The notes: a model not told the origin generated them from the letters alone. Shown: positions 1 to 6,211, counted from the stretch's first letter. The stretch: DNA of 19,329 nt from Betaproteobacteria bacterium (GCA_007280315.1 QYQC01000230.1:1-19329), one strand, 5' to 3'. Made by a program: numbers and translations.

Positions 1-306
1 ATTCGCACGCAGCAGGATCGCGCCTGCTGCGGCAAACGGTATTTGCGCCACCGGAACGATGAGCCCGAAGAATACTCCCAGCGCGGCACCGGTCGCTACG
101 GTCCTGCGATTCAGATGCCATAGCCACTCACGCTCGAGCAGAGGGCCGAGCCAGCGCAGCGCGCGGCTCCTCCGGGCTTCGTCGCGCGTCGGTATCAGGC
201 GGTGCAGCCTTTGCGCAAGTCCCTTCGTCCATCCCGACCGCGTCTGTGCCGGCGCTGCGGCGACGCGGCTGGCGTTTGCATTAGGGCGTGCGGGGCCGGA
301 GGACAT
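1..306 (-). CDS. DUF2062 domain membrane protein (partial, C terminus outside window)
   Basis: This is a minus-strand reading frame of 102 codons that runs off the left edge of the window. It starts at an ATG at 306, about 9 bases after a GAGGAA ribosome binding site. After a polar, Arg-rich N-terminal stretch, the visible end (roughly residues 65-102) has the DUF2062 signature: an Arg-rich LNRRTVATG segment, then a Gly/Phe-rich hydrophobic helix with a Pro-Val-Ala-Gln turn, ending in the typical LLRAN. DUF2062 proteins are small membrane proteins of unknown biochemical role. The gene lies 22 bp downstream of htpX on the same strand and may be the last gene visible in that transcription unit. 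The family call rests on motif recognition only. Confidence 0.72.
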   Translation of the reverse strand, partial: MSSGPARPNANASRVAAAPAQTRSGWTKGLAQRLHRLIPTRDEARRSRALRWLGPLLEREWLWHLNRRTVATGAALGVFFGLIVPVAQIPFAAAGAILLRAN

Positions 307-328
307 CGCGATGATTCCTCTATCGGTA

Positions 329-1243
329 TCAGTAACCAACCGACTGGTGCGCGATCGGCCGGCCGGCGCCGTTCGCACGTAGCGCTGCGATCCGGTCTTC
401 GAGCGCCGGATGGGTGGAGAAGAACTTCGACCAACCGGACTTGCCGCCGCCCGAGATACCAAACGCGGCGACCCGCTCCGGAAGTTGCGAGGCTCCCTGC
501 AGGGAGTTCAGTCGTTCAAGAGCTGCGATCATCTTGTTGTGCCCGGCGAGGCCGGCACCGCCCGTGTCGGCGTGGAATTCGCGACGACGCGAGAACCACA
601 TGACGATCCCGGACGCGAGAATGCCGAGAGCGATCTCGAGCACGAAGAAGGTCACGTAATAGCCGATCCCGGGGCCTTGCTCGTTCTTCAAAATGACGCG
701 ATCGACGAACCAGCCGACGGCGCGGGCAATGACGATGACGAAAGTGTTGACGATGCCCTGGATCAGGGCCAGCGTCACCATGTCGCCGTTGGCGACGTGC
801 GACACCTCGTGGCCAAGAACGGCTTCCGCCTCGTCACGGGTCATGCGCCGCAGCAGGCCGGTCGACACGGCCACCAGCGCGTTGTTCCTGCTCATGCCCG
901 TGGCGAAGGCGTTGACCTCGTCGGATTCATAGACCGCCACGTCCGGCATGCCGATGCCGGCCGCCTTTGCCTGGCGGGCGACGGTATCCACCAGCCAGAC
1001 TTCGGTCGGGGTCGTCGGATGTTCAATGACACGTGCGCCGACCGCCATTTTTGCCGACCATTTGGAGATGGCGAGCGAAACGAAGGCGCCTCCGAAGCCG
1101 AACAGGGCGGCAAACGCAAGGAGGGCGCCGAAATCGAGGCCCTGGGCGCCGATGAACCGGTTGAGACCGAAAAGATGGGCGACCACCGACAACGTGACGA
1201 GCACGGCAAAGTTGGTCAGCAGGAACAAGGCAATGCGTTTCAT
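329..1243 (-). CDS. htpX: Protease HtpX, M48 family membrane zinc metallopeptidase
   Basis: The product has 304 residues, close to the usual 285-300 for HtpX. HtpX is an inner-membrane zinc protease that works alongside FtsH in membrane protein quality control under envelope or heat stress. Two hydrophobic helices lie near the N terminus (about residues 3-25 and 38-60). The zinc-binding HEVSH motif is at residues 145-149, followed by two more membrane segments and a downstream EFHAD motif that supplies the third zinc ligand. An ATG 12 bases upstream (1255) is also in frame, but I chose 1243 because GGAG lies 6 bases before it and the protein then begins MKRIALFLL, as in the family. The gene follows an ftsH-like relic and terC on the same strand. 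Confidence 0.95.
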   Translation of the reverse strand: MKRIALFLLTNFAVLVTLSVVAHLFGLNRFIGAQGLDFGALLAFAALFGFGGAFVSLAISKWSAKMAVGARVIEHPTTPTEVWLVDTVARQAKAAGIGMPDVAVYESDEVNAFATGMSRNNALVAVSTGLLRRMTRDEAEAVLGHEVSHVANGDMVTLALIQGIVNTFVIVIARAVGWFVDRVILKNEQGPGIGYYVTFFVLEIALGILASGIVMWFSRRREFHADTGGAGLAGHNKMIAALERLNSLQGASQLPERVAAFGISGGGKSGWSKFFSTHPALEDRIAALRANGAGRPIAHQSVGY

Positions 1244-1327
1244 GACAGACTCCATTCAAATAAGGACTAGCAATTCGGTGGCTCTTGGCCGGTACTTCAG
1301 CAGAAGCTTTGATTGCGCTTCAGCGAT

Positions 1328-1420
1328 TCATCCTCGCCTCCTTGCACCAGACAACGGTGCGCGCCCGCCGAACAAGGCGAGGGCGAAGTACCAGATTGAG
1401 AATTGGGTTTTCTTTTCCAT
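1328..1420 (-). pseudogene. ftsH-like N-terminal relic (30 codons)
   Basis: A short minus-strand frame starts with ATG at 1420, 9 bases after the terC stop, with a GAGAG element just before it. Its first 17 residues (beginning MEKKTQFSIWYF, then ALALF) closely resemble the conserved cytoplasmic N terminus and the start of the first membrane helix of FtsH-type AAA+ zinc proteases. After that the frame turns into an unrelated Gly/Arg-rich stretch and stops at 1328. There is no AAA+ module or HEXGH protease motif in the roughly 180 bp before htpX. I infer an internal deletion of a former ftsH paralogue between terC and htpX. A translated leader peptide is the alternative. The similarity is from memory, not from a search. 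Confidence 0.55.
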
Positions 1421-1429
1421 GATGGTCTC

Positions 1430-2431
1430 TCAGGTCAAGTGCCGGCGGCATCCGCTGCCGGAGCGGGCCAAGCGTTCGCGCGCGTCCCTGCGCAGGGAAA
1501 GAATGATCGAAGTGACGATGATCGCGGCCACGATACCTAGCGAAATCAGCACAGGAATCTTGAAAACGTCGAGCAGCATCATCTTTACGCCAACGAACAT
1601 CAGCACGATGGCGAGGCCGTACTTCAGCAAAGAGAAGCGGTCAGCCATGTCGGCGAGCAGGAAATACATCGCACGCAGACCGAGAATCGCGAAGACATTG
1701 GAGGTCAGCACGATGAACGGGTCGGTGGTGATCGCGAAGATCGCCGGGATCGAATCGACCGCGAAGATCAGGTCAGTGATCTCGACCAGCACCAGAACCA
1801 GAAAGAGCGGGGTCGCGTAGCGCACCAGCTTGCCGCCTTGTTCCTCCGTCACGAAGAAGCGCTCGCCCTGCAGCGCGTCGGTCACGTTCATATGACCGCG
1901 GATCCAATTCACGACCGGGTTCTTGGCAAGATCAGGTTTTTCTTCCGCGAACCACCACATCTTGATGCCGGTAATCAGCAGGAAAGCGCCAAAGACGTAC
2001 AGCAACCAGTGAAATTTGGCGATCAACCAGACGCCGGCGAAGATCATGATCGTGCGCATCACGACGGCGCCGAGCACACCATATATCAGCACGCGCTTCT
2101 GCAACTCGAGCGGCACGGCGAAGAACGAGAACAGCATCAGCCAGACGAACACGTTGTCGACCGCCAGGGATTTTTCGATCAGGTAGCCGGTGACAAACTC
2201 AAGCGCTGTCTCATTGGCAACGGCGCGCCCCGCTGCGCCATCGAGATACCACCACAGGGCGCCTGCGAAAGCGAAAGACACTCCGACCCAGATTCCGGAC
2301 CAGGCGGCGGCTTCGCGCATGGAAACGCGGTGTTGCTTGCCTCCGCCCACCACGAACAGGTCGACGGCAAGCATTACCAGGACAATCCCGGCAAAGCCAA
2401 CCCACATCCACCAGTTTCCGACCGTTTCCAA
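1430..2431 (-). CDS. TerC/Alx family integral membrane protein
   Basis: This 333-residue protein has about nine hydrophobic segments and the acidic TerC-family signatures: VDLFVV in the first helix, EKSLAVDNVFVW around residues 88-99, and EITDLIFAVDSIPAIF around residue 220. The family includes E. coli Alx (about 320 aa), and members are linked to metal ion (Mn) export and co-translocational metalation of exported proteins. The frame starts at a TTG (2431) with AAGGA about 9 bases upstream; the next in-frame ATG is at residue 9, so an ATG start slightly downstream cannot be excluded. The gene lies 26 bp after hpf and is probably cotranscribed with it. I see no yybP-ykoY-type leader in this short gap. 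Confidence 0.9.
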   Translation of the reverse strand: METVGNWWMWVGFAGIVLVMLAVDLFVVGGGKQHRVSMREAAAWSGIWVGVSFAFAGALWWYLDGAAGRAVANETALEFVTGYLIEKSLAVDNVFVWLMLFSFFAVPLELQKRVLIYGVLGAVVMRTIMIFAGVWLIAKFHWLLYVFGAFLLITGIKMWWFAEEKPDLAKNPVVNWIRGHMNVTDALQGERFFVTEEQGGKLVRYATPLFLVLVLVEITDLIFAVDSIPAIFAITTDPFIVLTSNVFAILGLRAMYFLLADMADRFSLLKYGLAIVLMFVGVKMMLLDVFKIPVLISLGIVAAIIVTSIILSLRRDARERLARSGSGCRRHLT

Positions 2432-2457
2432 GTTCGATTTTCCTTTGAGAGACTCAA

Positions 2458-2811
2458 CTATTCAGTGTCAAGACCGCCGTCCGCAGTCGAAGTAACGTTT
2501 TTGCGCCCGGTGGACGTTTTTTCCAGTCGGCGTGACACCGCCCGGGCAGCACGATCGGCGGCACGGTCGATGGCGACGTAGAGATCAGCCTCTTGGTGCT
2601 CGATGATCACGGGAGGGCCCCCAGGCAGGCTCGCCCGGATCGTGCAACGCTTGTCCAAACCGCCGCGCGGGCCGTTTTCATCCGCAAGGCGCATGACAAC
2701 GCTGCGTACCCGGCCGCTGGTCGATCCTAGCGCGAACCGCACTCTGCGCTCGGCCTGAGTGCGCAGCCCCTCGGTGAGCTTGAATCCCCTTGCCTGGATG
2801 TCGATCTGCAT
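2458..2811 (-). CDS. hpf: HPF/RaiA family ribosome hibernation factor
   Basis: This is a 117-residue protein of the ribosome-associated HPF/YfiA family, which binds the 30S subunit in the tRNA and mRNA channel and inactivates ribosomes in stationary phase or stress. The start MQIDIQARGFKLTEGLR, a central basic strand-turn region and the final helix YVAIDRAADRAARAV followed by basic residues fit the beta-alpha-beta-beta-beta-alpha fold. There is no C-terminal dimerisation domain, so it is a short-type member. The ATG at 2811 was chosen over in-frame upstream codons because AGGAG lies 8 bases before it and the family N terminus aligns there. It heads the hpf-terC unit and is divergent from the LysR gene. 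Confidence 0.85.
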   Translation of the reverse strand: MQIDIQARGFKLTEGLRTQAERRVRFALGSTSGRVRSVVMRLADENGPRGGLDKRCTIRASLPGGPPVIIEHQEADLYVAIDRAADRAARAVSRRLEKTSTGRKNVTSTADGGLDTE

Positions 2812-2854
2812 GATGTTGTCTCCTAAACATTCATCGGGTGGTGATTGCGGCGCA

Positions 2855-2883
2855 ATTCTAGGCAGCGTAGATACATCTAACAA
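2855..2883 (-). promoter_or_regulatory. Probable sigma-70 promoter of hpf
   Basis: On the minus strand, TTGTTA (2883-2878) and TAGAAT (2860-2855) are separated by exactly 17 bp. That is 4/6 and 5/6 agreement with the sigma-70 consensus. Transcription would start near 2848, about 37 bases before the hpf ATG. Confidence 0.5.
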
Positions 2884-2889
2884 ATCGAA

Positions 2890-2895
2890 TATAAT
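2890..2895 (+). promoter_or_regulatory. Probable -10 element of the LysR gene
   Basis: A perfect TATAAT lies on the plus strand, placing a transcription start near 2902, about 32 bases before the LysR ATG. No good -35 hexamer is visible 16-18 bp upstream, as is common for activator-dependent or autoregulated promoters. Confidence 0.4.
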
Positions 2896-2897
2896 TA

Positions 2898-2920
2898 ACT
2901 GACATTCAGTCTTAGACTGA
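2898..2920. promoter_or_regulatory. Overlapping dyads, candidate LysR operator
   Basis: Three half-sites alternate in orientation: ACTGA (2898-2902), TCAGT (2906-2910) and ACTGA (2916-2920). The last two belong to a perfect 7+1+7 palindrome, TCAGTCT-T-AGACTGA (2906-2920). The first two form a 5+3+5 palindrome. The array covers the expected transcription start of the LysR gene and lies downstream of its TATAAT, which suits autorepression. The binding protein is inferred. Confidence 0.45.
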
Positions 2921-2933
2921 TTATTGGAGAAAC

Positions 2934-3956
2934 ATGGCTACGATCAACTTCAAGCACCTGCGCTACTTCTGGGCGATCGCCAAGTCCGGCAGCATCGCCC
3001 GCGCGAGCGCCCAACTGCACGTGACTCCGCAGTCGATCAGCAGTCAGTTGGCGGAGTTGGAAGACGCACTCGGAACCGGACTCTTCCGCCGAGTCGGACG
3101 TGGCCTCGAAATGACCGACATTGGCCGTCGCATCGTCAGCTATGCGGAGGAGATCTTTGGCCTTGAAGATGAACTACTCGCTGTCGTGCGTGACCAGGGG
3201 TCGAGGAGCGCGCTTCCGTTTCGGATCGGCATTGCAGACTCGGTGCCGAAGTCATTGACCTACCGCGTCGTGGAGCCGGCCCTGCACATGGATGAAGACG
3301 TTCGCCTGTTCTGCAAGGAAGGGCGCCTTGTCTCCCTGCTCGCTGATCTTTCGGTGCATCGCCTTGACATGGTGATCGCGGATCGGGCTATGCCCACTGA
3401 TCTAAAGGTCCGCGCCTACAACCACCTGCTGGGTTCGAGCGACGTCACGGTATTCGGTACTGAAGCGCTCGTGCAAACGCTGAATGGGACGTTTCCAGCG
3501 CTCGTCGATGGCGCGCCGTTTCTCCTGCCCAGCGAAGAGGTTGCGATTCGTCCGGCACTCGAACAGTGGTTCGAAACACAGCGCGTGCGTCCCAGAATTG
3601 TGGGCGAATTCGACGACAGCGCGATGCTGAAAGCCTTCGGACAAGGCGGTGCCGGACTGTTCTTTGCGCCGACCGCAATCGCCGACTACGTGTGCCGGCA
3701 ATACGACGTGAGGGCGGTCGGGCGTATCGAATCCGTGGTCGAGCAGCTTTATGCGATAACCACCGAGCGTCGCATGCAGCATCCGGCCGCCATTGCCATC
3801 AGTCAGGCGGCGTCACGGGAGGTGTTCGGCGTTGCGGGTGCGCGCAGCGTTCCTTCTAGCAATGGTTTTGCTAAGCCGCAACGGCAGACCAGAGCGTCAT
3901 CTAAGCGGGCACGTGCTCCCGAGAGCCCGCGAAAATCAGTGCGCAGTGTCAAATAA
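2934..3956 (+). CDS. NhaR-like LysR-family transcriptional regulator
   Basis: This 340-residue regulator has a winged helix-turn-helix at residues 1-65. The pattern of a NFKHLRYFW start, a TPQSIS recognition helix and a GRGLE turn is characteristic of NhaR, the LysR activator of the Na+/H+ antiporter gene nhaA and of osmotic-stress genes. A substrate-binding domain follows (about residues 90-300). The last 40 residues are an unusual Arg/Lys/Ser-rich tail, making it longer than E. coli NhaR (301 aa). The ATG at 2934 follows GGAGA by 4 bases. No nhaA lies in the window, so the regulated target is unknown; the divergent hpf-terC unit is a candidate by position. The gene ends at a TAA with no clear hairpin behind it. 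Confidence 0.85.
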   Translation: MATINFKHLRYFWAIAKSGSIARASAQLHVTPQSISSQLAELEDALGTGLFRRVGRGLEMTDIGRRIVSYAEEIFGLEDELLAVVRDQGSRSALPFRIGIADSVPKSLTYRVVEPALHMDEDVRLFCKEGRLVSLLADLSVHRLDMVIADRAMPTDLKVRAYNHLLGSSDVTVFGTEALVQTLNGTFPALVDGAPFLLPSEEVAIRPALEQWFETQRVRPRIVGEFDDSAMLKAFGQGGAGLFFAPTAIADYVCRQYDVRAVGRIESVVEQLYAITTERRMQHPAAIAISQAASREVFGVAGARSVPSSNGFAKPQRQTRASSKRARAPESPRKSVRSVK

Positions 3957-4218
3957 CGGTTAAGAGTTGACGGACACGTCCAGATTCCCACGCTGGCCGG
4001 ATTTTCGGACCATGGAGGTACCGTGCAGCGCGCCTAGCAGTTTTCGAAGTCACACAGGCGTCGAGATCGAATTTGTCCTACGAAGTGGCTCGGACGCCTC
4101 TTGACTTGTTGCCTAGGGAGGGCGGACTGGCAATTGCTTCTTGAACTTGCATTTGAAGATTGCCGATTTAGCGTTAGGGTGCCGTCGAGGCCATGCCAGG
4201 CCGCGACATAAGTAGGAC
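3957..4218. other. Gene-free spacer between LysR gene and toxin remnant
   Basis: I see no reading frame with a recognisable product and no clear terminator over about 260 bases. Base composition is more mixed than in the flanking genes. A degenerate insertion-sequence end is possible but cannot be shown without comparison. Confidence 0.4.
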
Positions 4219-4225
4219 TTGGTGC

Positions 4226-4239
4226 TACACTACGTCGTG
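4226..4239 (+). promoter_or_regulatory. Possible -10 element and operator of the toxin-antitoxin pair
   Basis: TACACT (4226-4231) would serve as a -10 element just upstream of the toxin remnant. It overlaps an imperfect palindrome, CACTACGTCGTG (4228-4239), with one mismatched pair. Toxin-antitoxin operons are commonly repressed by their HTH antitoxin at such a site. The -35 region is weak, so this is tentative. Confidence 0.3.
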
Positions 4240-4251
4240 CACAGGAAACCT

Positions 4252-4609
4252 CTGAAGCGAGCTTTCAGGAGAGTCTGGTTCAGCAAGTCGGCGAGGAAGG
4301 CGCATATCGGTGATCCTGCGTTGATTGCGGCGATTCACGAGGTAATGCAGAGGCAGGCCTGACGACCTGGACGGACGTGTGTTCAAGAAGCGGCTGAACA
4401 AGAACATGCACCGCTCGATCGTGCTCGCGAAAAGCGGGCGGCATTGGGTCTTTGCGTATCTGTTCGCGAAGAAAGACCGAGCCAACATCGATGATGATGA
4501 GCTTGCTGATTTCAAGAAACTGGCGCCGGCCTATGGCCGCATGACGGACACCGCGTTGATGTCCGCACTAAATCAGGGTGACTTACTGGAGCTATGCGAT
4601 GAAGAGTAA
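4252..4609 (+). pseudogene. Frameshifted RelE/HigB-type toxin (phage-derived RelE family)
   Basis: Two adjacent frames together make one toxin of about 118 residues. The first runs from a CTG at 4252 to a TGA at 4360-4362 and encodes the N-terminal part (VWFSKSARKA, then an AAIHEVMQ helix). The second, shifted by one base, continues with DDLDGRVFKKRLNK, then HRSIVLAK and FAKKDRANIDDDEL, the hallmark of the RelE-type family PF06296. Removing one base near 4360 restores the full protein. AGGA lies 5 bases before the CTG, exactly where an ATG would be expected, so the start codon also appears mutated. The GTG at 4379 could start only a 76-residue fragment that lacks the first third. Such toxins are mRNA interferases; this copy is probably dead. 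Confidence 0.8.
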
Positions 4610-4922
4610 AGCCAAGTTCAAGAGCGGCGCTTTCGAGGCGATCCACAGTGCTGCCCAAGGGTTGCATCGCGCCGGAACCATCGACAAGGCGACCATGCGC
4701 GAATTTGACGAATCGTGTCTTACTGCGCCGTCAGTGATCCCTCCGAAGGAGATCAAGCGAATCCGCGAGGGGGCGCATGTCAGTCAACCGGTATTCGCGC
4801 GCTATCTGAACACTAGCGAGTCCACGGTACAGAAGTGGGAGGCCGGCACCAAGCGGCCCAGCGGCATGGCGCTCAGGTTGCTTGCCGTGGTCGAGAAGCA
4901 CGGGCTCAAAGTACTGGCTTGA
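4599..4922 (+). CDS. HigA/NadS-like HTH antitoxin
   Basis: This is a 107-residue protein with a C-terminal Cro/C1-type helix-turn-helix. The motifs are EIKRIREGAHVSQPVFARYL followed by STVQKWEAGTKRPSG and a leucine-rich last helix, the form typical of antitoxins partnered with RelE/HigB toxins. The N-terminal 45 residues would form the toxin-contacting part. I chose the ATG at 4599 rather than an in-frame start at 4578 because GGAG lies 7 bases before it and the family begins with a short Lys-rich stretch. It overlaps the end of the toxin remnant by 11 bases, the usual coupled layout with the toxin first. The frame is intact, so it may survive as a lone regulator. Confidence 0.85.
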   Translation: MKSKAKFKSGAFEAIHSAAQGLHRAGTIDKATMREFDESCLTAPSVIPPKEIKRIREGAHVSQPVFARYLNTSESTVQKWEAGTKRPSGMALRLLAVVEKHGLKVLA

Positions 4923-4951
4923 GCTCGATGCCATTTACTACCAATAGGTTG

Positions 4952-5075
4952 CGATAGATAGTGAACGACTGCAGGACGAGAAGAACGTTGCCAGCGATAG
5001 GTACCGATAGCTCCAGACCGATCCTGAAGGGTTACCTGCAACAGGCTGTCGATAGCCTGCGATACGTGCCGATAG
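4952..5075. repeat. CGATA(G) short repeats, partly phased at 10 bp
   Basis: CGATA starts at 4952, 4995, 5005, 5050, 5060 and 5070, and five of the six copies continue with G. Within the two clusters (4995/5005 and 5050/5060/5070) the spacing is exactly 10 bp, one helical turn, so copies in a cluster face the same side of the DNA. Function unknown. Confidence 0.5.
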
Positions 5076-5109
5076 ATGCTGAATGCTAATTTTGGGTATC
5101 AGATGCAAA

Positions 5110-5131
5110 TGACGGTAGATCTGACGGTAGA
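5110..5131. repeat. Direct repeat TGACGGTAGA x2
   Basis: TGACGGTAGA occurs at 5110-5119 and again at 5122-5131 with 2 bases between the copies. The pair is flanked by ATGCAA on both sides (5103 and 5133). No coding role is apparent. Confidence 0.5.
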
Positions 5132-5164
5132 AATGCAACTCACTGCAAAAAGTTCTATATGTGA

Positions 5165-5186
5165 CAACGGTTTAAAATCGCCGTTG
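5165..5186. repeat. Inverted repeat with a -10-like loop upstream of tadA
   Basis: CAACGG (5165-5170) and CCGTTG (5181-5186) are perfect 6-base inverted arms. The 10-base loop contains TAAAAT (5173-5178), a plausible -10 element for tadA. Operator or chance dyad cannot be told apart from the sequence. Confidence 0.3.
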
Positions 5187-5249
5187 ATGATCGAATGGGA
5201 ATAGTCGCGCTTCGGTCAGGGCAGGGACAGGGACACTAAAGACCATATC

Positions 5250-5708
5250 GTGACCGACGACCAATCCTTCATGCTGGCTGCAATGGACGAGGCGCGCAAC
5301 GCGATGACGGCGGGTGAGGTGCCGGTCGGCGCAGTGGTAGTCAAAGACGGGACGATCGTCAGCGCTGGTTTCAACGCACCGATCGGCGAACATGACCCTT
5401 CGGCGCATGCCGAAATCCGCGCGCTGCGCGCTGCTGGCAAGGCTCTTGGAAACTACCGTCTTCCAGGCTGCGAACTGTATGTCACCCTGGAGCCCTGCGC
5501 CATGTGCGTGGGCGCCATGCTGCATGCGCGCATTGCGCGACTAGTCTACGGTGCCGCCGACCCCAAGACTGGCGCCTGTGGCAGCGTGATTGACCTGTTT
5601 GCCGAAGCCAGACTCAATCACCACGCAACGCTTACCTCTGGAGTGTTGGCCGAGGATTGCGCCGCGCTGTTGCGTGATTTTTTTAGCGCAAGGCGCGCAA
5701 AGGTCTGA
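5250..5708 (+). CDS. tadA: tRNA-specific adenosine deaminase TadA
   Basis: TadA converts adenosine 34 (wobble position) of tRNA-Arg(ACG) to inosine, an essential step for reading CGN codons. The 152-residue protein carries the cytidine-deaminase-fold zinc site: HAE at residues 53-55 (zinc ligand plus catalytic Glu) and PCAMC at 82-86. The surrounding VPVGAVVV and LYVTLEPCAMC segments are typical of TadA. The start is taken as GTG at 5250 because the residues after it (DQSFMLAAMDEA) match the family N-terminal helix. No strong ribosome binding site precedes it, and an ATG at 5271 is a weaker alternative. It lies one base upstream of the next gene and is likely cotranscribed with it. Confidence 0.93.
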   Translation: MTDDQSFMLAAMDEARNAMTAGEVPVGAVVVKDGTIVSAGFNAPIGEHDPSAHAEIRALRAAGKALGNYRLPGCELYVTLEPCAMCVGAMLHARIARLVYGAADPKTGACGSVIDLFAEARLNHHATLTSGVLAEDCAALLRDFFSARRAKV

Positions 5709-5709
5709 G

Positions 5710-6195
5710 ATGTCGAAAATTCGAATCAGCCTGCCAAAGCAATCGCTGGAATTGTTCGATGATTCAGGCAATTTGGTGAGTGAATACGCGGTATCGACTT
5801 CAAAGAACGGCGCCGGCGAACAATGCGACAGCGACTGCACACCACGTGGCAAACATATCATCCGTGCCAAGATCGGCGCCGGGCTCCCGCTCAACGCCGT
5901 ATTTGTCGGGCGCCGGCCCACGGGCGAGATATACACCAGCCAACTCGGCGAACGGCACCCAGGACGCGACTGGATTCTGACCCGCATCCTGTGGCTATCG
6001 GGCTGCGAGCCGGGCGTCAATCGACTGCGCCAGGTCGATACCATGCGCAGGTTCATCTATATTCACGGTACCAGCGACGAGCAGCGCATTGGAAGTGCCG
6101 CATCTCACGGCTGTATTCGCATGCGCAACCGCGACGTGGTCGAACTGTTCGATGCCGTTCCGCCGGGGACACCGGTCGAAATTATCGATAGCTGA
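5710..6195 (+). CDS. L,D-transpeptidase (YkuD) family protein without signal peptide
   Basis: This 161-residue protein has the YkuD catalytic signature: His119 in IHGT, and SHGCIRM at residues 132-138 with Cys135 as nucleophile. YkuD enzymes cross-link peptidoglycan or attach lipoprotein to it, and act in the periplasm. The protein begins directly with the catalytic domain (MSKIRISLPKQ) and shows no signal peptide or membrane helix. The ATG at 5710 is set by AGG 6 bases upstream and by the tadA stop one base before it. An upstream in-frame ATG at 5590 lies inside tadA and its translation is not signal-like. Either it is exported by another route or it acts in the cytoplasm on another substrate. 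Confidence 0.85.
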   Translation: MSKIRISLPKQSLELFDDSGNLVSEYAVSTSKNGAGEQCDSDCTPRGKHIIRAKIGAGLPLNAVFVGRRPTGEIYTSQLGERHPGRDWILTRILWLSGCEPGVNRLRQVDTMRRFIYIHGTSDEQRIGSAASHGCIRMRNRDVVELFDAVPPGTPVEIIDS

Positions 6196-6211
6196 GCGGC
6201 TAGCCGCTTTT
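6195..6211 (+). terminator. Rho-independent terminator after the transpeptidase gene
   Basis: AGCGGCTAGCCGCT (6195-6208) is a perfect 14-base palindrome starting in the stop codon, followed by a run of four T (6208-6211). It sits between convergent genes. The T run is on the plus strand side only. Confidence 0.55.

Larger units (their letters stand above)
4923..5249. other. Repeat-bearing gene-free region before tadA
   Basis: About 330 bases without a recognisable gene. The region holds the phased CGATA words (4952-5075), a 10-bp direct repeat (5110-5131) and a short dyad (5165-5186). The end probably carries the tadA promoter. Short open frames on both strands here show no family resemblance. 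Confidence 0.5.

Noticed and set aside
410..1270. Long plus-strand frame (286 codons) opposite htpX
   Set aside because: It lies wholly opposite a well-supported htpX gene, has no recognisable domain and a composition typical of antisense shadows in GC-rich DNA.
2300..2457. yybP-ykoY-type manganese riboswitch ahead of terC
   Set aside because: Only 26 bp separate hpf from terC and none of the conserved loop sequences is visible there.
3960..4020. Possible insertion-sequence end just after the LysR gene
   Set aside because: The sequence felt familiar, but there are no visible terminal inverted repeats, no transposase motif and no target duplication, so I could not support it.
4938..5138. Minus-strand 66-codon frame in the repeat region, considered as an integrase fragment
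   Set aside because: The Tyr/Arg/Ser-rich sequence follows from CGATA repeats read backwards; no integrase catalytic motif is present.
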